This document shows positions 18,865 to 28,019 of a DNA stretch of 64,000 nucleotides, one piece after another; position 1 is the stretch's first letter; every line of letters begins with the position of its first letter. The DNA lies in the NCBI RefSeq assembly GCF_017744095.1, contig NZ_JAGHQX010000001.1, positions 864,906-928,905 on the forward strand, given 5' to 3'. The stretch is from Shimia sp. R10_1 (GTDB lineage: Bacteria > Pseudomonadota > Alphaproteobacteria > Rhodobacterales > Rhodobacteraceae). Below the pieces are notes generated by a model. That model was not told the origin of the DNA, did not search any database, and saw only the letters and a list, made by a program, of their open reading frames with translations. A program made the position numbers and the translations under genes.

Positions 18865-19281
18865 ATGACATATTCAGCACGCACGACCCTCCGCAGTTTT
18901 CTCTGTGGCGCCGCCCTGCTGACAATGGGCACCGCCGCATCTTCTCTGCCGATTTGGCCACACCAACAGGCACAGGCCTTTGCCACCTGCTCTGGTCGCA
19001 TATCTGCCCTCACCACCCATCAGCGCGCAGTTCGAAATCCCGAGGCGGAAGGCAATGCCGCACTCGTAGAGACCTTTGATTTGATGCTGGAAGCGGTGCT
19101 GCCCGACGCCCTGCCAAATGAAGAGGACGCCAAAGTCTCGGTGCAATGGCGAGCCCAGGGATGGAGCGAAGTGGCTGGCCTGCTCGCGCATTCCTTTTAT
19201 AGCTTTGATCACGGTGTCGCAGAACGCGCCCAAGCTGCGCTGCTTGCCCGCATAGAGGATTGCCGCAACATGGTGCTCTAG
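18865..19281 (+). CDS. small secreted protein between cobS and cobT, unknown function
   Basis: A 138-residue protein with a likely signal peptide (residues 1-40; a basic segment, then FLCGAALLTMGTAASSLP). The mature part is helical with two cysteines (ATCSGRISALTTHQ and near the C-terminus ARIEDCRNMVL), which could form a disulfide. I recognise no domain. It has its own promoter just upstream and no proper ribosome-binding site, so it is probably translated from a leaderless mRNA. Its position between cobS and cobT is suggestive, but a role in cobalamin synthesis is not shown. Confidence 0.75.
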   Translation: MTYSARTTLRSFLCGAALLTMGTAASSLPIWPHQQAQAFATCSGRISALTTHQRAVRNPEAEGNAALVETFDLMLEAVLPDALPNEEDAKVSVQWRAQGWSEVAGLLAHSFYSFDHGVAERAQAALLARIEDCRNMVL

Positions 19282-19387
19282 GCCAAACGACCTGACAAAA
19301 GCACGCCGCATCTGACGCTCAGGAAATCGCACTTGGGCGGCGCGCAGCCCCTTGCACATTGCGTCTCTCCCGTGATTAATCACAGCC

Positions 19388-21262
19388 ATGACCCAGAAGT
19401 CCGACAACCCCGCCGATCCGTTCAAAAAAGCCTTGGCCGAGGCCACCAAAGTCATGGCCGATGATCCGGAACTGTCGGTGACCTATACGGTCGATCCATC
19501 TGGTATTTCCGGCGAGAATGTGCGCCTGCCGCAAGTGAGCCGCCGGATGAGCCGCGACGAGGTCCTGCTGGCCCGTGGCACCGCCGATGCGCTGGCGCTT
19601 CAGCACAAATACCACGACACCGCGACCCATCAACGCTACGCCCCCGGTCAGGGTATTGCCCGCGATCTTTATGAGGCGATGGAAACCGCACGATGTGAGG
19701 CGATGGGCGCGCGCGAAATGCCCGGCACCGCCTCCAACATCGACGTGAAGATCAGCCATGAAGCCGCCGGTCGTGGCTATGGCGAGATGACATCGTCCGA
19801 CCAGGCCCCTTTGCCTGTGGCTGCGGGCTATCTGATCCGTCATCTGGCAACCGGCCGAGATCTGCCTGCCGCGGCTGCCAATGTCATGAACCTGTGGCGC
19901 GGCCATATCGAACAAAGCGCAGGCGAACACCTGGACGACTTGCAGGCGATGCTGTCTGATCAACAGGCGTTTGCCAAATTCGCGCGCCAGATCATCGACG
20001 ATCTCGGGTATGGCGATCAACTTGGCGACGACCCTGACGATCTCGATGATGAACAGGACGAAGCAGAGCCCGAATCCGAGGAAGAGGATGATCCGGATAG
20101 CACCGGACAGGACGAACAGGATCAGGAAGACGCGGAAGCAAACCCTGAGCAGTCTCAGGAAGAGCAACAGGATATGTCTGAGGCTCAGGTCACAATGGAT
20201 GACATGGCCGAGGACGAAATGTCTGACGAGGCGGAGCTGCCCGATGGCGAAGCCCCCCTCGATCCGCCCCCGCCCCCTCCCATTTCCGAGGCTGACCCGG
20301 ATTATGTGGTGTTTGACACCACAAACGACGAAGAGATCGCCGCAGAAGATCTGGCCGAGCCGGTGGAGCTGGAGCGGCTGCGCGCGTATCTCGATCAGCA
20401 GCTCGAACCGCTGAAAGGTGCCGTCAGCCGTCTGGCCAACCGCCTGCAGCGGCGCCTTCAGGCACAGCAAAACCGCAGCTGGGAATTCGATCTGGAAGAA
20501 GGCACATTGGATGCTGGCAGACTGGCCCGCGTTGTGGCCAACCCCACCACGCCGCTGAGCTTCAAAATGGAACGTGACACGGAATTCCGCGACACGGTGG
20601 TGACCCTGCTTCTGGACAACTCCGGCTCCATGCGTGGCCGTCCGATATCAATTGCCGCAATCTGTGCTGACGTGCTGGCCCGCACGCTTGAGCGCTGCAA
20701 CGTAAAGGTCGAAATCCTCGGCTTCACGACGCGCGCCTGGAAAGGCGGCCAAGCGCGGGAGAAATGGCTCAACGATGGCCGCCCGCAACAGCCCGGCCGC
20801 CTCAATGATCTGCGCCACATCATCTACAAGCAGGCCGATGCCCCTTGGCGTCGCGTACGCCCGAACCTTGGTCTGATGATGAAAGAGGGCCTGCTGAAGG
20901 AAAACATCGACGGTGAGGCGCTGGAGTGGGCGCACCGCCGCATGATGATGCGTCCAGAGCAGCGCAAGATCCTGATGGTGATTTCAGATGGTGCGCCGGT
21001 GGATGACAGCACGCTTTCGGTCAACCCTGCCAACTATCTGGAAAAACACCTGCGCGACGTGATCGCCATGGTCGAGAAACGCAAGATGGTTGAGCTTCTC
21101 GCGATTGGCATCGGTCACGACGTGACCCGCTATTATGACCGCGCGGTGACCATCACCGATGTGGAACAGCTCGCCGGAGCTATGACAGAACAGCTGGCCG
21201 CACTGTTTGACAGCGATCCACGCGCCCGCGCCCGCGTCATGGGGCTGCGCAAAGCCGGGTGA
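19388..21262 (+). CDS. cobT: cobaltochelatase subunit CobT
   Basis: A 624-residue partner of CobS. The N-terminal 215 residues are the CobT-specific domain ([17 protein letters not shown]). Residues about 215-310 form a very acidic, probably flexible segment. The C-terminal von Willebrand A domain (about 400-615) has a MIDAS motif DNSGSM with D410, S412 and S414. CobT binds CobS and helps couple ATP hydrolysis to cobalt insertion by CobN. Length and domain order are standard. An 8-bp hairpin follows the stop before the AsmA-like gene. Confidence 0.95.
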   Translation: MTQKSDNPADPFKKALAEATKVMADDPELSVTYTVDPSGISGENVRLPQVSRRMSRDEVLLARGTADALALQHKYHDTATHQRYAPGQGIARDLYEAMETARCEAMGAREMPGTASNIDVKISHEAAGRGYGEMTSSDQAPLPVAAGYLIRHLATGRDLPAAAANVMNLWRGHIEQSAGEHLDDLQAMLSDQQAFAKFARQIIDDLGYGDQLGDDPDDLDDEQDEAEPESEEEDDPDSTGQDEQDQEDAEANPEQSQEEQQDMSEAQVTMDDMAEDEMSDEAELPDGEAPLDPPPPPPISEADPDYVVFDTTNDEEIAAEDLAEPVELERLRAYLDQQLEPLKGAVSRLANRLQRRLQAQQNRSWEFDLEEGTLDAGRLARVVANPTTPLSFKMERDTEFRDTVVTLLLDNSGSMRGRPISIAAICADVLARTLERCNVKVEILGFTTRAWKGGQAREKWLNDGRPQQPGRLNDLRHIIYKQADAPWRRVRPNLGLMMKEGLLKENIDGEALEWAHRRMMMRPEQRKILMVISDGAPVDDSTLSVNPANYLEKHLRDVIAMVEKRKMVELLAIGIGHDVTRYYDRAVTITDVEQLAGAMTEQLAALFDSDPRARARVMGLRKAG

Positions 21263-21266
21263 TCTG

Positions 21267-21284
21267 TTGGGGCGCCCGCCCCAA
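21267..21284 (+). terminator. hairpin after cobT, without T-tract
   Basis: A perfect inverted repeat TTGGGGCG-CC-CGCCCCAA five bases after the cobT stop. There is no T-run, so it may protect the mRNA end or pause polymerase rather than terminate. Confidence 0.4.
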
Positions 21285-21358
21285 CCTACCCTTGCCTGGT
21301 TGCCTTCCCCTGCTTTGCAGGTCTACGCTGTGGCTGAGCAGTAAGGGAAGGTCTTCTG

Positions 21359-23275
21359 ATGAAGGTGATCCGAGGCATCATAGCCGCAATCGTTTTGTTG
21401 GCTATCGCAGGCGTTGTGCTGATCGTGGCACTGCCGGGTGAGAAAATCGCCAAACTGGCCGCTGATCAGGTGAAGGCACAGACCGGCCGGGATCTGGTGT
21501 TTGAAGGCAGCGTCGGCATCAGTTGGTATCCCGTTCTGGGCATCCGCACCGAGGCGGTGCGTTTTGGCAACGCACCTTGGTCCAGCAAAGGACCGATGTT
21601 TCAGGCTGAAAGCGCTGTCATCGGCGTGGATGTAATGGCCGCACTTGGCGGCGACATCCGCATCAAAACCCTCGAATTGGTCAGCCCGGATGTGCTGCTT
21701 GAAGTCAACGCCGATGGCCAGGCAAATTGGGATCTGACTGCGGACAAGGCCCCAGTTCCCGCGGCCACGTCTGCGCCGGATGTTTCAACCAGTGCGGCAA
21801 CACCCATCACCTTGGAAAGCCTCTCTCTCAGCAACGCGCGCCTCCGGTATATTGAGGCGGGCACACAGCTACAGGAAATCGCCAACCTGTCTCTCACGCT
21901 TGACTGGCCAGAGCGGACCGGGCCCGCCTCCCTTGCCGCCGAGGCCGCCCCTTTTGGCGAGCCCCTCGCGACACAGGCCACCATCGCGGCCCCGCTTACG
22001 CTTTTGCAGGGAGGCACCACTCAGGTTTATGCAAAACTCACCGCAGCGCAGGGACAAGCCTCATTTACCGGACAGTTTGGCATCGCGCCCGAAGCGCAGG
22101 GACGGCTCGAGGTAAACGCGCCAGATGCGCACGCCTTTTTGGCCACACTTGGCGCCGCAGGCCCCGAGGGACCACTGGCGGCATCTGGAGATGTGACCCT
22201 AACCGGCAACCAACAAGTGTCGCTGCGCGGTGGCACGTTGCAAGTTTTGGGCAACACTTTCAGCGTTCAGGCGGATGTCAATCTGTCCGGCACACGCCCC
22301 AATGTCATCGCACAAATTGCGACCGAACATCTGCGACTTCAGGGCAGCAAAGCCGCATCAGACAACACAATCCCAAAACAGGAAACCAACATCGGCGGCT
22401 GGTCCAAAGAGCCGATTGATGCACAGGCGCTTGGCCTGATCGACGGCACCATCACATTCGCAGCCGAGGCCATGGATCTGGGCCATATCCCGGTCGGAAA
22501 AACCCGAACAACCCTCAAAATTGACAACGCCCGCGCCGTGGCAACAATCGAAGAAATGGCCATTTTTGACGGCGCGGTACAAGGCACGTTGGTGGCAAAC
22601 AACCGAAACGGACTTTCAGTACGGGGCGATCTCACCGCCGCCGCAATCGGGCTCAAACCCTTCCTCGCGGCAGCCGCCGATATCGACCGCTTCACCGGGG
22701 CTGCGGATGCCCGCGCCACCTTCCTCAGCTCTGGGGGCAGCGTTGATACGCTGATGAACGGCCTCAGCGGAGAGGGCAATCTCTCTGTGGGGCGCGGCAC
22801 CATCGAAGGCATTGATCTGGATCGACTTTTGCGTGGTGATGTAACCGGTGGCACCACAGTGTTTGACAACATGGCAGCCAGTTGGACAATCAAAGAAGGC
22901 GTGTTGCAAAACGATGATCTTGTGATGGGCCTGCCCCGCCTGGCGGCCACCGGCAAAGGCACGGTTGGTCTTGGCCTAAAAACCATTGACTATATTTTCA
23001 CGCCCCAGCTGCGTGGCGCCGATGGCCCATCCCTCATGGTGCCCGTCAAAATCCGCGGCAGCTGGCACAATCCAAGCATCGTGCCCGATCTGGAAGCGGC
23101 AATCAAAAGCGGATTTGAAGCTGATCTGGACGCGATCGAAGACAGCCTAAAGGATGCGGTGCACAATGAGCTGGGGGTCACCCCGCAGGAGGGGCAATCC
23201 ACCGAGGATGCGCTCAAAAAGAAGCTGGAGGATGAGGCCAAGAAAGGGCTGCTGAACCTTCTGGGCGGAAACTGA
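21359..23275 (+). CDS. AsmA family protein
   Basis: A 638-residue inner-membrane-anchored periplasmic protein. A single N-terminal helix (about residues 6-26) is followed by the AsmA N-terminal pattern (GRDLVFEGSVGISWYPVLGIRTE with the nearby GNAPWSSKGPMF) and a long beta-rich region. The C-terminal section, with ASWTIKEGVLQNDDLVM and LPRLAATGKGTVGLGLKTIDY, is the conserved AsmA end. AsmA-like proteins are proposed to form bridges that move phospholipids to the outer membrane. The last residues form a charged helix. The next gene begins five bases after the stop. Confidence 0.9.
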   Translation: MKVIRGIIAAIVLLAIAGVVLIVALPGEKIAKLAADQVKAQTGRDLVFEGSVGISWYPVLGIRTEAVRFGNAPWSSKGPMFQAESAVIGVDVMAALGGDIRIKTLELVSPDVLLEVNADGQANWDLTADKAPVPAATSAPDVSTSAATPITLESLSLSNARLRYIEAGTQLQEIANLSLTLDWPERTGPASLAAEAAPFGEPLATQATIAAPLTLLQGGTTQVYAKLTAAQGQASFTGQFGIAPEAQGRLEVNAPDAHAFLATLGAAGPEGPLAASGDVTLTGNQQVSLRGGTLQVLGNTFSVQADVNLSGTRPNVIAQIATEHLRLQGSKAASDNTIPKQETNIGGWSKEPIDAQALGLIDGTITFAAEAMDLGHIPVGKTRTTLKIDNARAVATIEEMAIFDGAVQGTLVANNRNGLSVRGDLTAAAIGLKPFLAAAADIDRFTGAADARATFLSSGGSVDTLMNGLSGEGNLSVGRGTIEGIDLDRLLRGDVTGGTTVFDNMAASWTIKEGVLQNDDLVMGLPRLAATGKGTVGLGLKTIDYIFTPQLRGADGPSLMVPVKIRGSWHNPSIVPDLEAAIKSGFEADLDAIEDSLKDAVHNELGVTPQEGQSTEDALKKKLEDEAKKGLLNLLGGN

Positions 23276-23280
23276 CCGCT

Positions 23281-24498
23281 GTGACCTCCAGCGCAACGCT
23301 CAGCCCACCCCATCTGAACACTCTGGTACTGCTCACCGCAATGTCAGTGCTGTCGCTCAACATGTTTCTGCCCTCCATGGCCGCGATCGCCGCGGAATTT
23401 GGCGTGCCCTACGCGGTGGCAAATCTGTCTCTCGGCGGGTTTCTGGCCATCACGGTGGTGCTGCAAGTGGTGATCGGGCCCTTGTCGGATCGCTATGGCC
23501 GACGGCCAGTGATGTTATCTGGATTGGCAATCTTTGCACTTGGCTCTGCGGGCTGCTTGTCGGCGGACAGCATAACCGGGTTCCTGTTCTGGCGCATGTT
23601 ACAGGCGGCGGGCGTGGTTGGCATCGCGCTCAGCCGCGCGGTCGTGCGCGACATGCATGGCCCACAAGAAGCGGCCAGCAAGCTCGGCTACATCTCCATG
23701 GTCATGGCCATTGCGCCCATGCTTGGCCCCACATTGGGCGGCCTGCTGCATGAAAGCTTCGGCTGGCGGGCCAGCTTTGTGCTCTATTTGCTGATGGGTG
23801 TCGGGCTGCTGGCCCTGTGTTGGCGTGACCTAGGCGAAACCAACACCGACCGCGCCGACACCATGCGCGAGCAATTCGCCACCTACCCTGCCCTGCTCAA
23901 ATCCCGCCGGTTCTGGGGATATTCCCTCTGCATCGGGTTCTCGGTCGGGGCTTTTTATGTGCATATCACCGGCTCTGTCCTGGTCGGTGCAGAGGTATTT
24001 GGCCTCAGCCCCGCTGCTGTGGGCATGTCAGTTGGCACCATTGCCATCGGGTTTTCCTTTGGCTCTTTCCTCTCCGGCAAGCTGGCCCCGCGCCTGCCTT
24101 TGTGGGTTTTGGTTCTGTCCGGGCGCATCGTTGGACTTGTCGGACTTTGCATCGGGCTTACGATTGTGCTGTTTGGCTTTATCCATCCTGTGACCTTCAC
24201 CGGGGCGGTGATTTTTGTGGGCATTGGCAATGGCTTAACCCTGCCGTCGGCCAACAGCGGTGCCATGTCCGTGCGCCCAAAACTGGCGGGCAGCGCCTCT
24301 GGCCTGTCCGGCGCAATGAGCGTCGGTATCGGCGCTGTGATGACCAGCGTGACAGGCGCCATTCTCACACCCGCCAACGGCGTCTATCTGATGTATGGGT
24401 TGATGATCGGCTGTGGTGTGATCTCTCTCATAACCGCAGTTTACGTGCGTTGGCTCGACATCACAGAACCGCTGGACGACACTCCAAAAGCCGCTTGA
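23281..24498 (+). CDS. Bcr/CflA family MFS drug-efflux transporter
   Basis: A 405-residue protein with twelve membrane segments. The N-terminal half has the Bcr/CflA pattern: LNMFLPSMAAIAAEFGVP, then LSDRYGRRPVMLSGL (motif A between helices 2 and 3) and LQAAGVVGIALSRAVVRD. It exports small toxic compounds using the proton gradient; the substrate is not predictable. The start is a GTG six bases after the AsmA-like stop, so the two genes are likely co-transcribed. Length is normal. Confidence 0.9.
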   Translation: MTSSATLSPPHLNTLVLLTAMSVLSLNMFLPSMAAIAAEFGVPYAVANLSLGGFLAITVVLQVVIGPLSDRYGRRPVMLSGLAIFALGSAGCLSADSITGFLFWRMLQAAGVVGIALSRAVVRDMHGPQEAASKLGYISMVMAIAPMLGPTLGGLLHESFGWRASFVLYLLMGVGLLALCWRDLGETNTDRADTMREQFATYPALLKSRRFWGYSLCIGFSVGAFYVHITGSVLVGAEVFGLSPAAVGMSVGTIAIGFSFGSFLSGKLAPRLPLWVLVLSGRIVGLVGLCIGLTIVLFGFIHPVTFTGAVIFVGIGNGLTLPSANSGAMSVRPKLAGSASGLSGAMSVGIGAVMTSVTGAILTPANGVYLMYGLMIGCGVISLITAVYVRWLDITEPLDDTPKAA

Positions 24499-24598
24499 CC
24501 GACGTTTCCGCCTGTGGCACGAAACAGGCATGAACACGCAAGGTATCTTTTTTGGCATCTATTATCCCCTGACCACATAGTGGCGGGGTCTTTAGCAT

Positions 24599-24628
24599 CT
24601 TCATCCGCCGCGTTTGCCGGGGATGAAG
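24599..24628 (+). other. leader hairpin upstream of the prephenate dehydrogenase gene
   Basis: A perfect 8-bp inverted repeat CTTCATCC / GGATGAAG with a 14-base loop, 64 bases before the start codon. It is followed by A-rich sequence, so it is not a simple terminator; a regulatory role is only possible. Confidence 0.3.
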
Positions 24629-24691
24629 CCAAAAAACCTTCCAACACATGAGTTCCCGGACAGGCGCGGCCTGACACAAAGGAACCCCGTG

Positions 24692-25513
24692 ATGGGACAA
24701 ACAGTAAAACACCTGAACAACGCCCAAGAAATCGTTGATGGCCAGCCACGCGTGGGGCTTGTGGGATTTGGCGGCTTTGGTCGCCTTGTTGCGCGCGAGC
24801 TCGCCCCACAGTGCGCCCTGACAATCTGCGACCCAGCCTACAGCCGGGCCGTGCTGCCTGACGGCAAACGCCTGACGTTGCAAGGATTGGCGGAAGTCGC
24901 ACAATGCGATGTGATCATTCTGGCCGTTCCGGTTGCGCGCATGGAGCATGTCTGCCGCGCATTGTCACCACACTTGCGCCCCGGCACAGTGGTGGTTGAC
25001 GTGGGATCCGTCAAAGTGGCCCCCTTGACGGACATGCACGCACATTTGCCGCCACATGTGGAAATCCTCGGCACACATCCCCTGTTTGGGCCCCAAAGTG
25101 CCGCCAATGGCGTCGCAGGGCGCAAAATCGCGCTCTGCCCAATACGCGGAACACAGTGGCGGCGCATCGGAGCGTTTCTGCGCAAAGCGGGCCTCGACGT
25201 GATCATCACCACCGCAGAACAACACGACCGCGACATGGCCATGGTGCAAGGGCTGACCCACCTGATTGGAAAGGTGATCACAGATCTCGGCCCCCTCCCT
25301 GACAAGCTGACAACCGCAAGCTTTGATCTTTTGCGCGAAGCCGTAGACATGGTGCAGGACGATCCACCAACAGTTCTGCATGCCATCGAAGTCTGCAATC
25401 CCTTTGCCAGAGAGGTGCGCAGCGCTTTCTTTGAAAAAGCCGAGCAGATGCGCGATCACTTTGAGCGCGAGACGCTGCTTGTGCAGGGTCAGCGCATGTC
25501 ACCCGCGGCATAA
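24692..25513 (+). CDS. prephenate dehydrogenase-like protein (TyrA family)
   Basis: A 273-residue NAD(P)-dependent oxidoreductase. The nucleotide-binding motif GFGGFG is at residues 25-30, followed by the family pattern CDVIILAVPVARMEHV, then VVDVGSVKVAP and ILGTHPLFGPQSA, which includes the catalytic-type His. It probably converts prephenate or arogenate to the tyrosine precursor. The open frame reaches back to 24614, but the ATG at 24692 has an AAAGGA site and begins the protein. It ends 25 bases inside the convergent membrane-protein gene. It is short compared with two-domain TyrA, lacking an ACT domain. Confidence 0.85.
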   Translation: MGQTVKHLNNAQEIVDGQPRVGLVGFGGFGRLVARELAPQCALTICDPAYSRAVLPDGKRLTLQGLAEVAQCDVIILAVPVARMEHVCRALSPHLRPGTVVVDVGSVKVAPLTDMHAHLPPHVEILGTHPLFGPQSAANGVAGRKIALCPIRGTQWRRIGAFLRKAGLDVIITTAEQHDRDMAMVQGLTHLIGKVITDLGPLPDKLTTASFDLLREAVDMVQDDPPTVLHAIEVCNPFAREVRSAFFEKAEQMRDHFERETLLVQGQRMSPAA

Positions 25514-26217
25514 ATCACAACCGCCGCAATCATGACGGTGACACCCAAAAGAAAGGCCCGCGTGTTGATGAGTTCGCGCGCGGGCAGCTTCAGGCGGATC
25601 GACAAAATGATAACAATCCCTCCGACAATCGCCGTCGCAACAGACTGATAAGGATCATATTTTTCGATCTGCGTCCCAATCAGGCCCCCAGCAGCGACTG
25701 CCGCCACAAACGCAAACCGCATCCAGCTCAGAAAGTCATCCGCATAGTGGCTGATCAGAAAGCTGTTCACACCAAACAAATGCAGCACAAAAACCAAACT
25801 GGACACCACATAGAATGCAACAGCCGGTTCATTGATATGCACAATCGTGATGCCAACCAGCACGTTGTAGATCAGAAATGACAGCGTGGTGAATGCCATA
25901 CGAACACGCGCAAACCGCACGGCTTCCGCGCCAAAATCGATCAAATAATACGCCAGAAAGCCGCCAAACAAATAGACATACAATTGGTGTTCGACCAACA
26001 CATGCGCCTCCGGCTGTCGAAGCGCGATCTGTCCGGTCATGCTGCCAATTTTGGGCAAGAGATAGAGAAAGGCGTATCCCAGCCCCAAACCGCACGAAAA
26101 ATCCTGCAGCCAGCGCGTGGCCTCTGGCAAGTGCCGCTTGAACCGCAGGGCAAACAGGTGAGCCACCGCAATGGTCATCAAGCTCACGATCTCAAATACT
26201 GTCAGCATTCCAGTCAC
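25489..26217 (-). CDS. multi-spanning membrane protein, unknown function
   Basis: A 242-residue protein with about seven hydrophobic segments, beginning VFEIVSLMTIAVAHLFALRF. Histidines occur in or beside several helices (AHLF, HQLY, HINEP, HLFG), which faintly recalls metal-ion or bestrophin-like transporters, but I recognise no signature. Start choice is uncertain: the GTG at 26217 follows a GGGGGG stretch at good spacing; an ATG four codons in (26208) is also possible. It overlaps the prephenate dehydrogenase gene tail to tail by 25 bases. Confidence 0.75.
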   Translation of the reverse strand: MTGMLTVFEIVSLMTIAVAHLFALRFKRHLPEATRWLQDFSCGLGLGYAFLYLLPKIGSMTGQIALRQPEAHVLVEHQLYVYLFGGFLAYYLIDFGAEAVRFARVRMAFTTLSFLIYNVLVGITIVHINEPAVAFYVVSSLVFVLHLFGVNSFLISHYADDFLSWMRFAFVAAVAAGGLIGTQIEKYDPYQSVATAIVGGIVIILSIRLKLPARELINTRAFLLGVTVMIAAVVIYAAGDMR

Positions 26218-26284
26218 CCGCCACCCCCCGATGCGAAAACCCCGTTTGACAATCCTTGGGTGAAAGCAACCATAACTGGCTCAT

Positions 26285-26323
26285 AAACAAAGAAAAGCCC
26301 CAGCGACGCGAGTCGATGGGGCT
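26285..26323 (-). terminator. terminator after gcrA
   Basis: On the minus strand, stem AGCCCCA / TGGGGCT with a 14-base loop that can itself pair (TCGAC / GTCGC in part), followed by TTTCTTTGTTT. It lies 24 bases past the gcrA stop. Confidence 0.8.
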
Positions 26324-26346
26324 CATGTAATTCTCTGAAAGATGGT

Positions 26347-26952
26347 TTAGCGTTTGCGATCGCGGCGCGAACTCATCGGCTGGAACGCCACGCCCACATG
26401 GGCCTCACAATAGGGTTTGCCCGCCTGCACAGGCAGGCCACAGAACCAGAACTCCTCAGTGGCGGGGTCCCCCACGGGCCACTTGCAGGTGCGCTCGGTC
26501 AATTCCATCAAAGACAGCTTCTTCGCGGTCTTTTCGACTTCATTGACCTTGGCAAGCGCCTCTGGGCTGATCTCATTGGCGGAAGGCTGCGGTGGCAGCG
26601 GCTGCCCGGCCGGAATGATTGCCTTGCGCATGGGCTGCGCGGTGCGCACCGGTACGGCGGGTTCGGTTTTTGGTTCAGGCTTGGCCGCAACCTCTTCTGC
26701 CTTCGGCTCCGCTTTCGGCTTGGGCGCTGCGGCCTTCGGCTTGGGCGCGGCCTTGGGTTTGGGCTCGGCTTTGGGTTTGGCGTCAGCCTTGGCAGTGCTG
26801 CTGGTGGTGCGGTTTGACAGGCCCAGACGATGCACTTTGCCAATAACCGCATTGCGGGTTACACCGCCGAGCTCCTTGGCAATCTGGCTGGCCGACTGGC
26901 CTTCGCCCCACATTTTTTTCAAAAGCTCTACGCGCTCGTCGGTCCAGGACAT
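26347..26952 (-). CDS. gcrA: GcrA cell-cycle regulator
   Basis: A 201-residue GcrA protein. The N-terminal DNA-binding domain starts MSWTDERVELLKKMW, followed by GQSASQIAKELGGVTRNAVIGKVHRLGL (about residues 1-47). A flexible Lys/Pro/Ala/Glu-rich linker follows (about 50-105), then a conserved C-terminal domain (TERTCKWPVGDP, FWFCGLPVQAGKPYCEAH) with cysteines and histidines. GcrA binds sigma-70 RNA polymerase at promoters methylated by CcrM and controls cell-cycle genes in alphaproteobacteria. It is transcribed alone. Confidence 0.95.
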   Translation of the reverse strand: MSWTDERVELLKKMWGEGQSASQIAKELGGVTRNAVIGKVHRLGLSNRTTSSTAKADAKPKAEPKPKAAPKPKAAAPKPKAEPKAEEVAAKPEPKTEPAVPVRTAQPMRKAIIPAGQPLPPQPSANEISPEALAKVNEVEKTAKKLSLMELTERTCKWPVGDPATEEFWFCGLPVQAGKPYCEAHVGVAFQPMSSRRDRKR

Positions 26953-27119
26953 TCGTCACTTCCTCAGCTAAAAAGCGGCCCGCCAAAGGCCGCCTCTGCA
27001 TTTCTTGGTCAGGGGCCTATTCTAATCACCCCAGCCCGAGTTACAAGGCGAAGAATCACTTCCTGCGCTGACAATCTCCGACAATGGCGCGGTGGGCACA
27101 ACAAAGCGAGAGATACGGG

Positions 27120-27944
27120 ATGCACAACGACATGTCAGATCGTGAACAAACACTGCAAATGGGTGTACGCCGCTTCGGGCGCGTGAACTGGCTGGGCCTC
27201 CAAACACTGGCAATGCGAGAGATTCTGCGGTTCTGGACGGTCTGGACCCAAACCCTGCTTGCGCCGCTGGTCACTGCAGGGCTGTTCCTGTTGATTTTCT
27301 CCATCGCCATTGGCCCCAGCCGCAGCGATGTGATGGGCGTGCCGTTTCTGACCTTCCTGATTCCCGGCATCATGATGATGACGGTGATTCAAAACGCCTT
27401 CGCCAATACATCCTCCTCGATTGTGATTTCCAAGGTGCAGGGCAATATCGTGGACACCCTCATGCCCCCGCTTGCGCCTTTGGAAATGGTGCTGGGCTAC
27501 CTCGCAGGGTCTGTTGCGCGGGGCCTTTTTGTCGCCATCGCCATGAGCATTGTCAGCGCCTTGGTGCTGGGACAAGGGATCGCGCATCCGCTTTGGGCGT
27601 TGAGCTTTGTGGTGCTCGGTGGCGCGATGATGGGGGCCGTTGGCATTGTCGCGGGGATCTTTGCGCAGAAATTTGATCAGATGGCCGCCATCACAAACTT
27701 CATCGTGACCCCGCTCGCCTTCCTGTCCGGCACCTTCTATTCAGTGGATGCACTGCCGCCCGTTCTGCAGAAATTCACCCATATCAACCCGATCTTCTAT
27801 CTGATCGATGGCACGCGCTATGGCGTGATCGGCGTCTCTGACAGCGCCCCCGCCCTGGGGTTGCTGGTTGTGCTCAGCGTGACCACCCTCCTGTGCGCCG
27901 TCGCATGGTGGATGCTGAAAACAGGCTACCGACTGAAAAGCTAA
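27120..27944 (+). CDS. ABC-2 type transporter permease
   Basis: A 274-residue inner-membrane protein with six hydrophobic segments after a cytoplasmic N-terminus. It matches the ABC-2 permease pattern: FLTFLIPGIMMMTVIQNAFAN, then SSSIVISKVQGNIVDTLMPPLAP and FLSGTFYSVDALPP near the end, as in drug or lipid exporters. The ATPase partner is not adjacent, so it must be encoded elsewhere. The frame opens at 27084, but the ATG at 27120 has a better upstream GA-rich site; M5 is an alternative. It is followed closely by rimO. Confidence 0.87.
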   Translation: MHNDMSDREQTLQMGVRRFGRVNWLGLQTLAMREILRFWTVWTQTLLAPLVTAGLFLLIFSIAIGPSRSDVMGVPFLTFLIPGIMMMTVIQNAFANTSSSIVISKVQGNIVDTLMPPLAPLEMVLGYLAGSVARGLFVAIAMSIVSALVLGQGIAHPLWALSFVVLGGAMMGAVGIVAGIFAQKFDQMAAITNFIVTPLAFLSGTFYSVDALPPVLQKFTHINPIFYLIDGTRYGVIGVSDSAPALGLLVVLSVTTLLCAVAWWMLKTGYRLKS

Positions 27945-28019
27945 CAGCCGGCCCCTCACTCAAAATGGGGGGCTTATCTCCCTTTGCCAAAGCGGCGGCG
28001 CTGGCCTATACGGGCGCCC

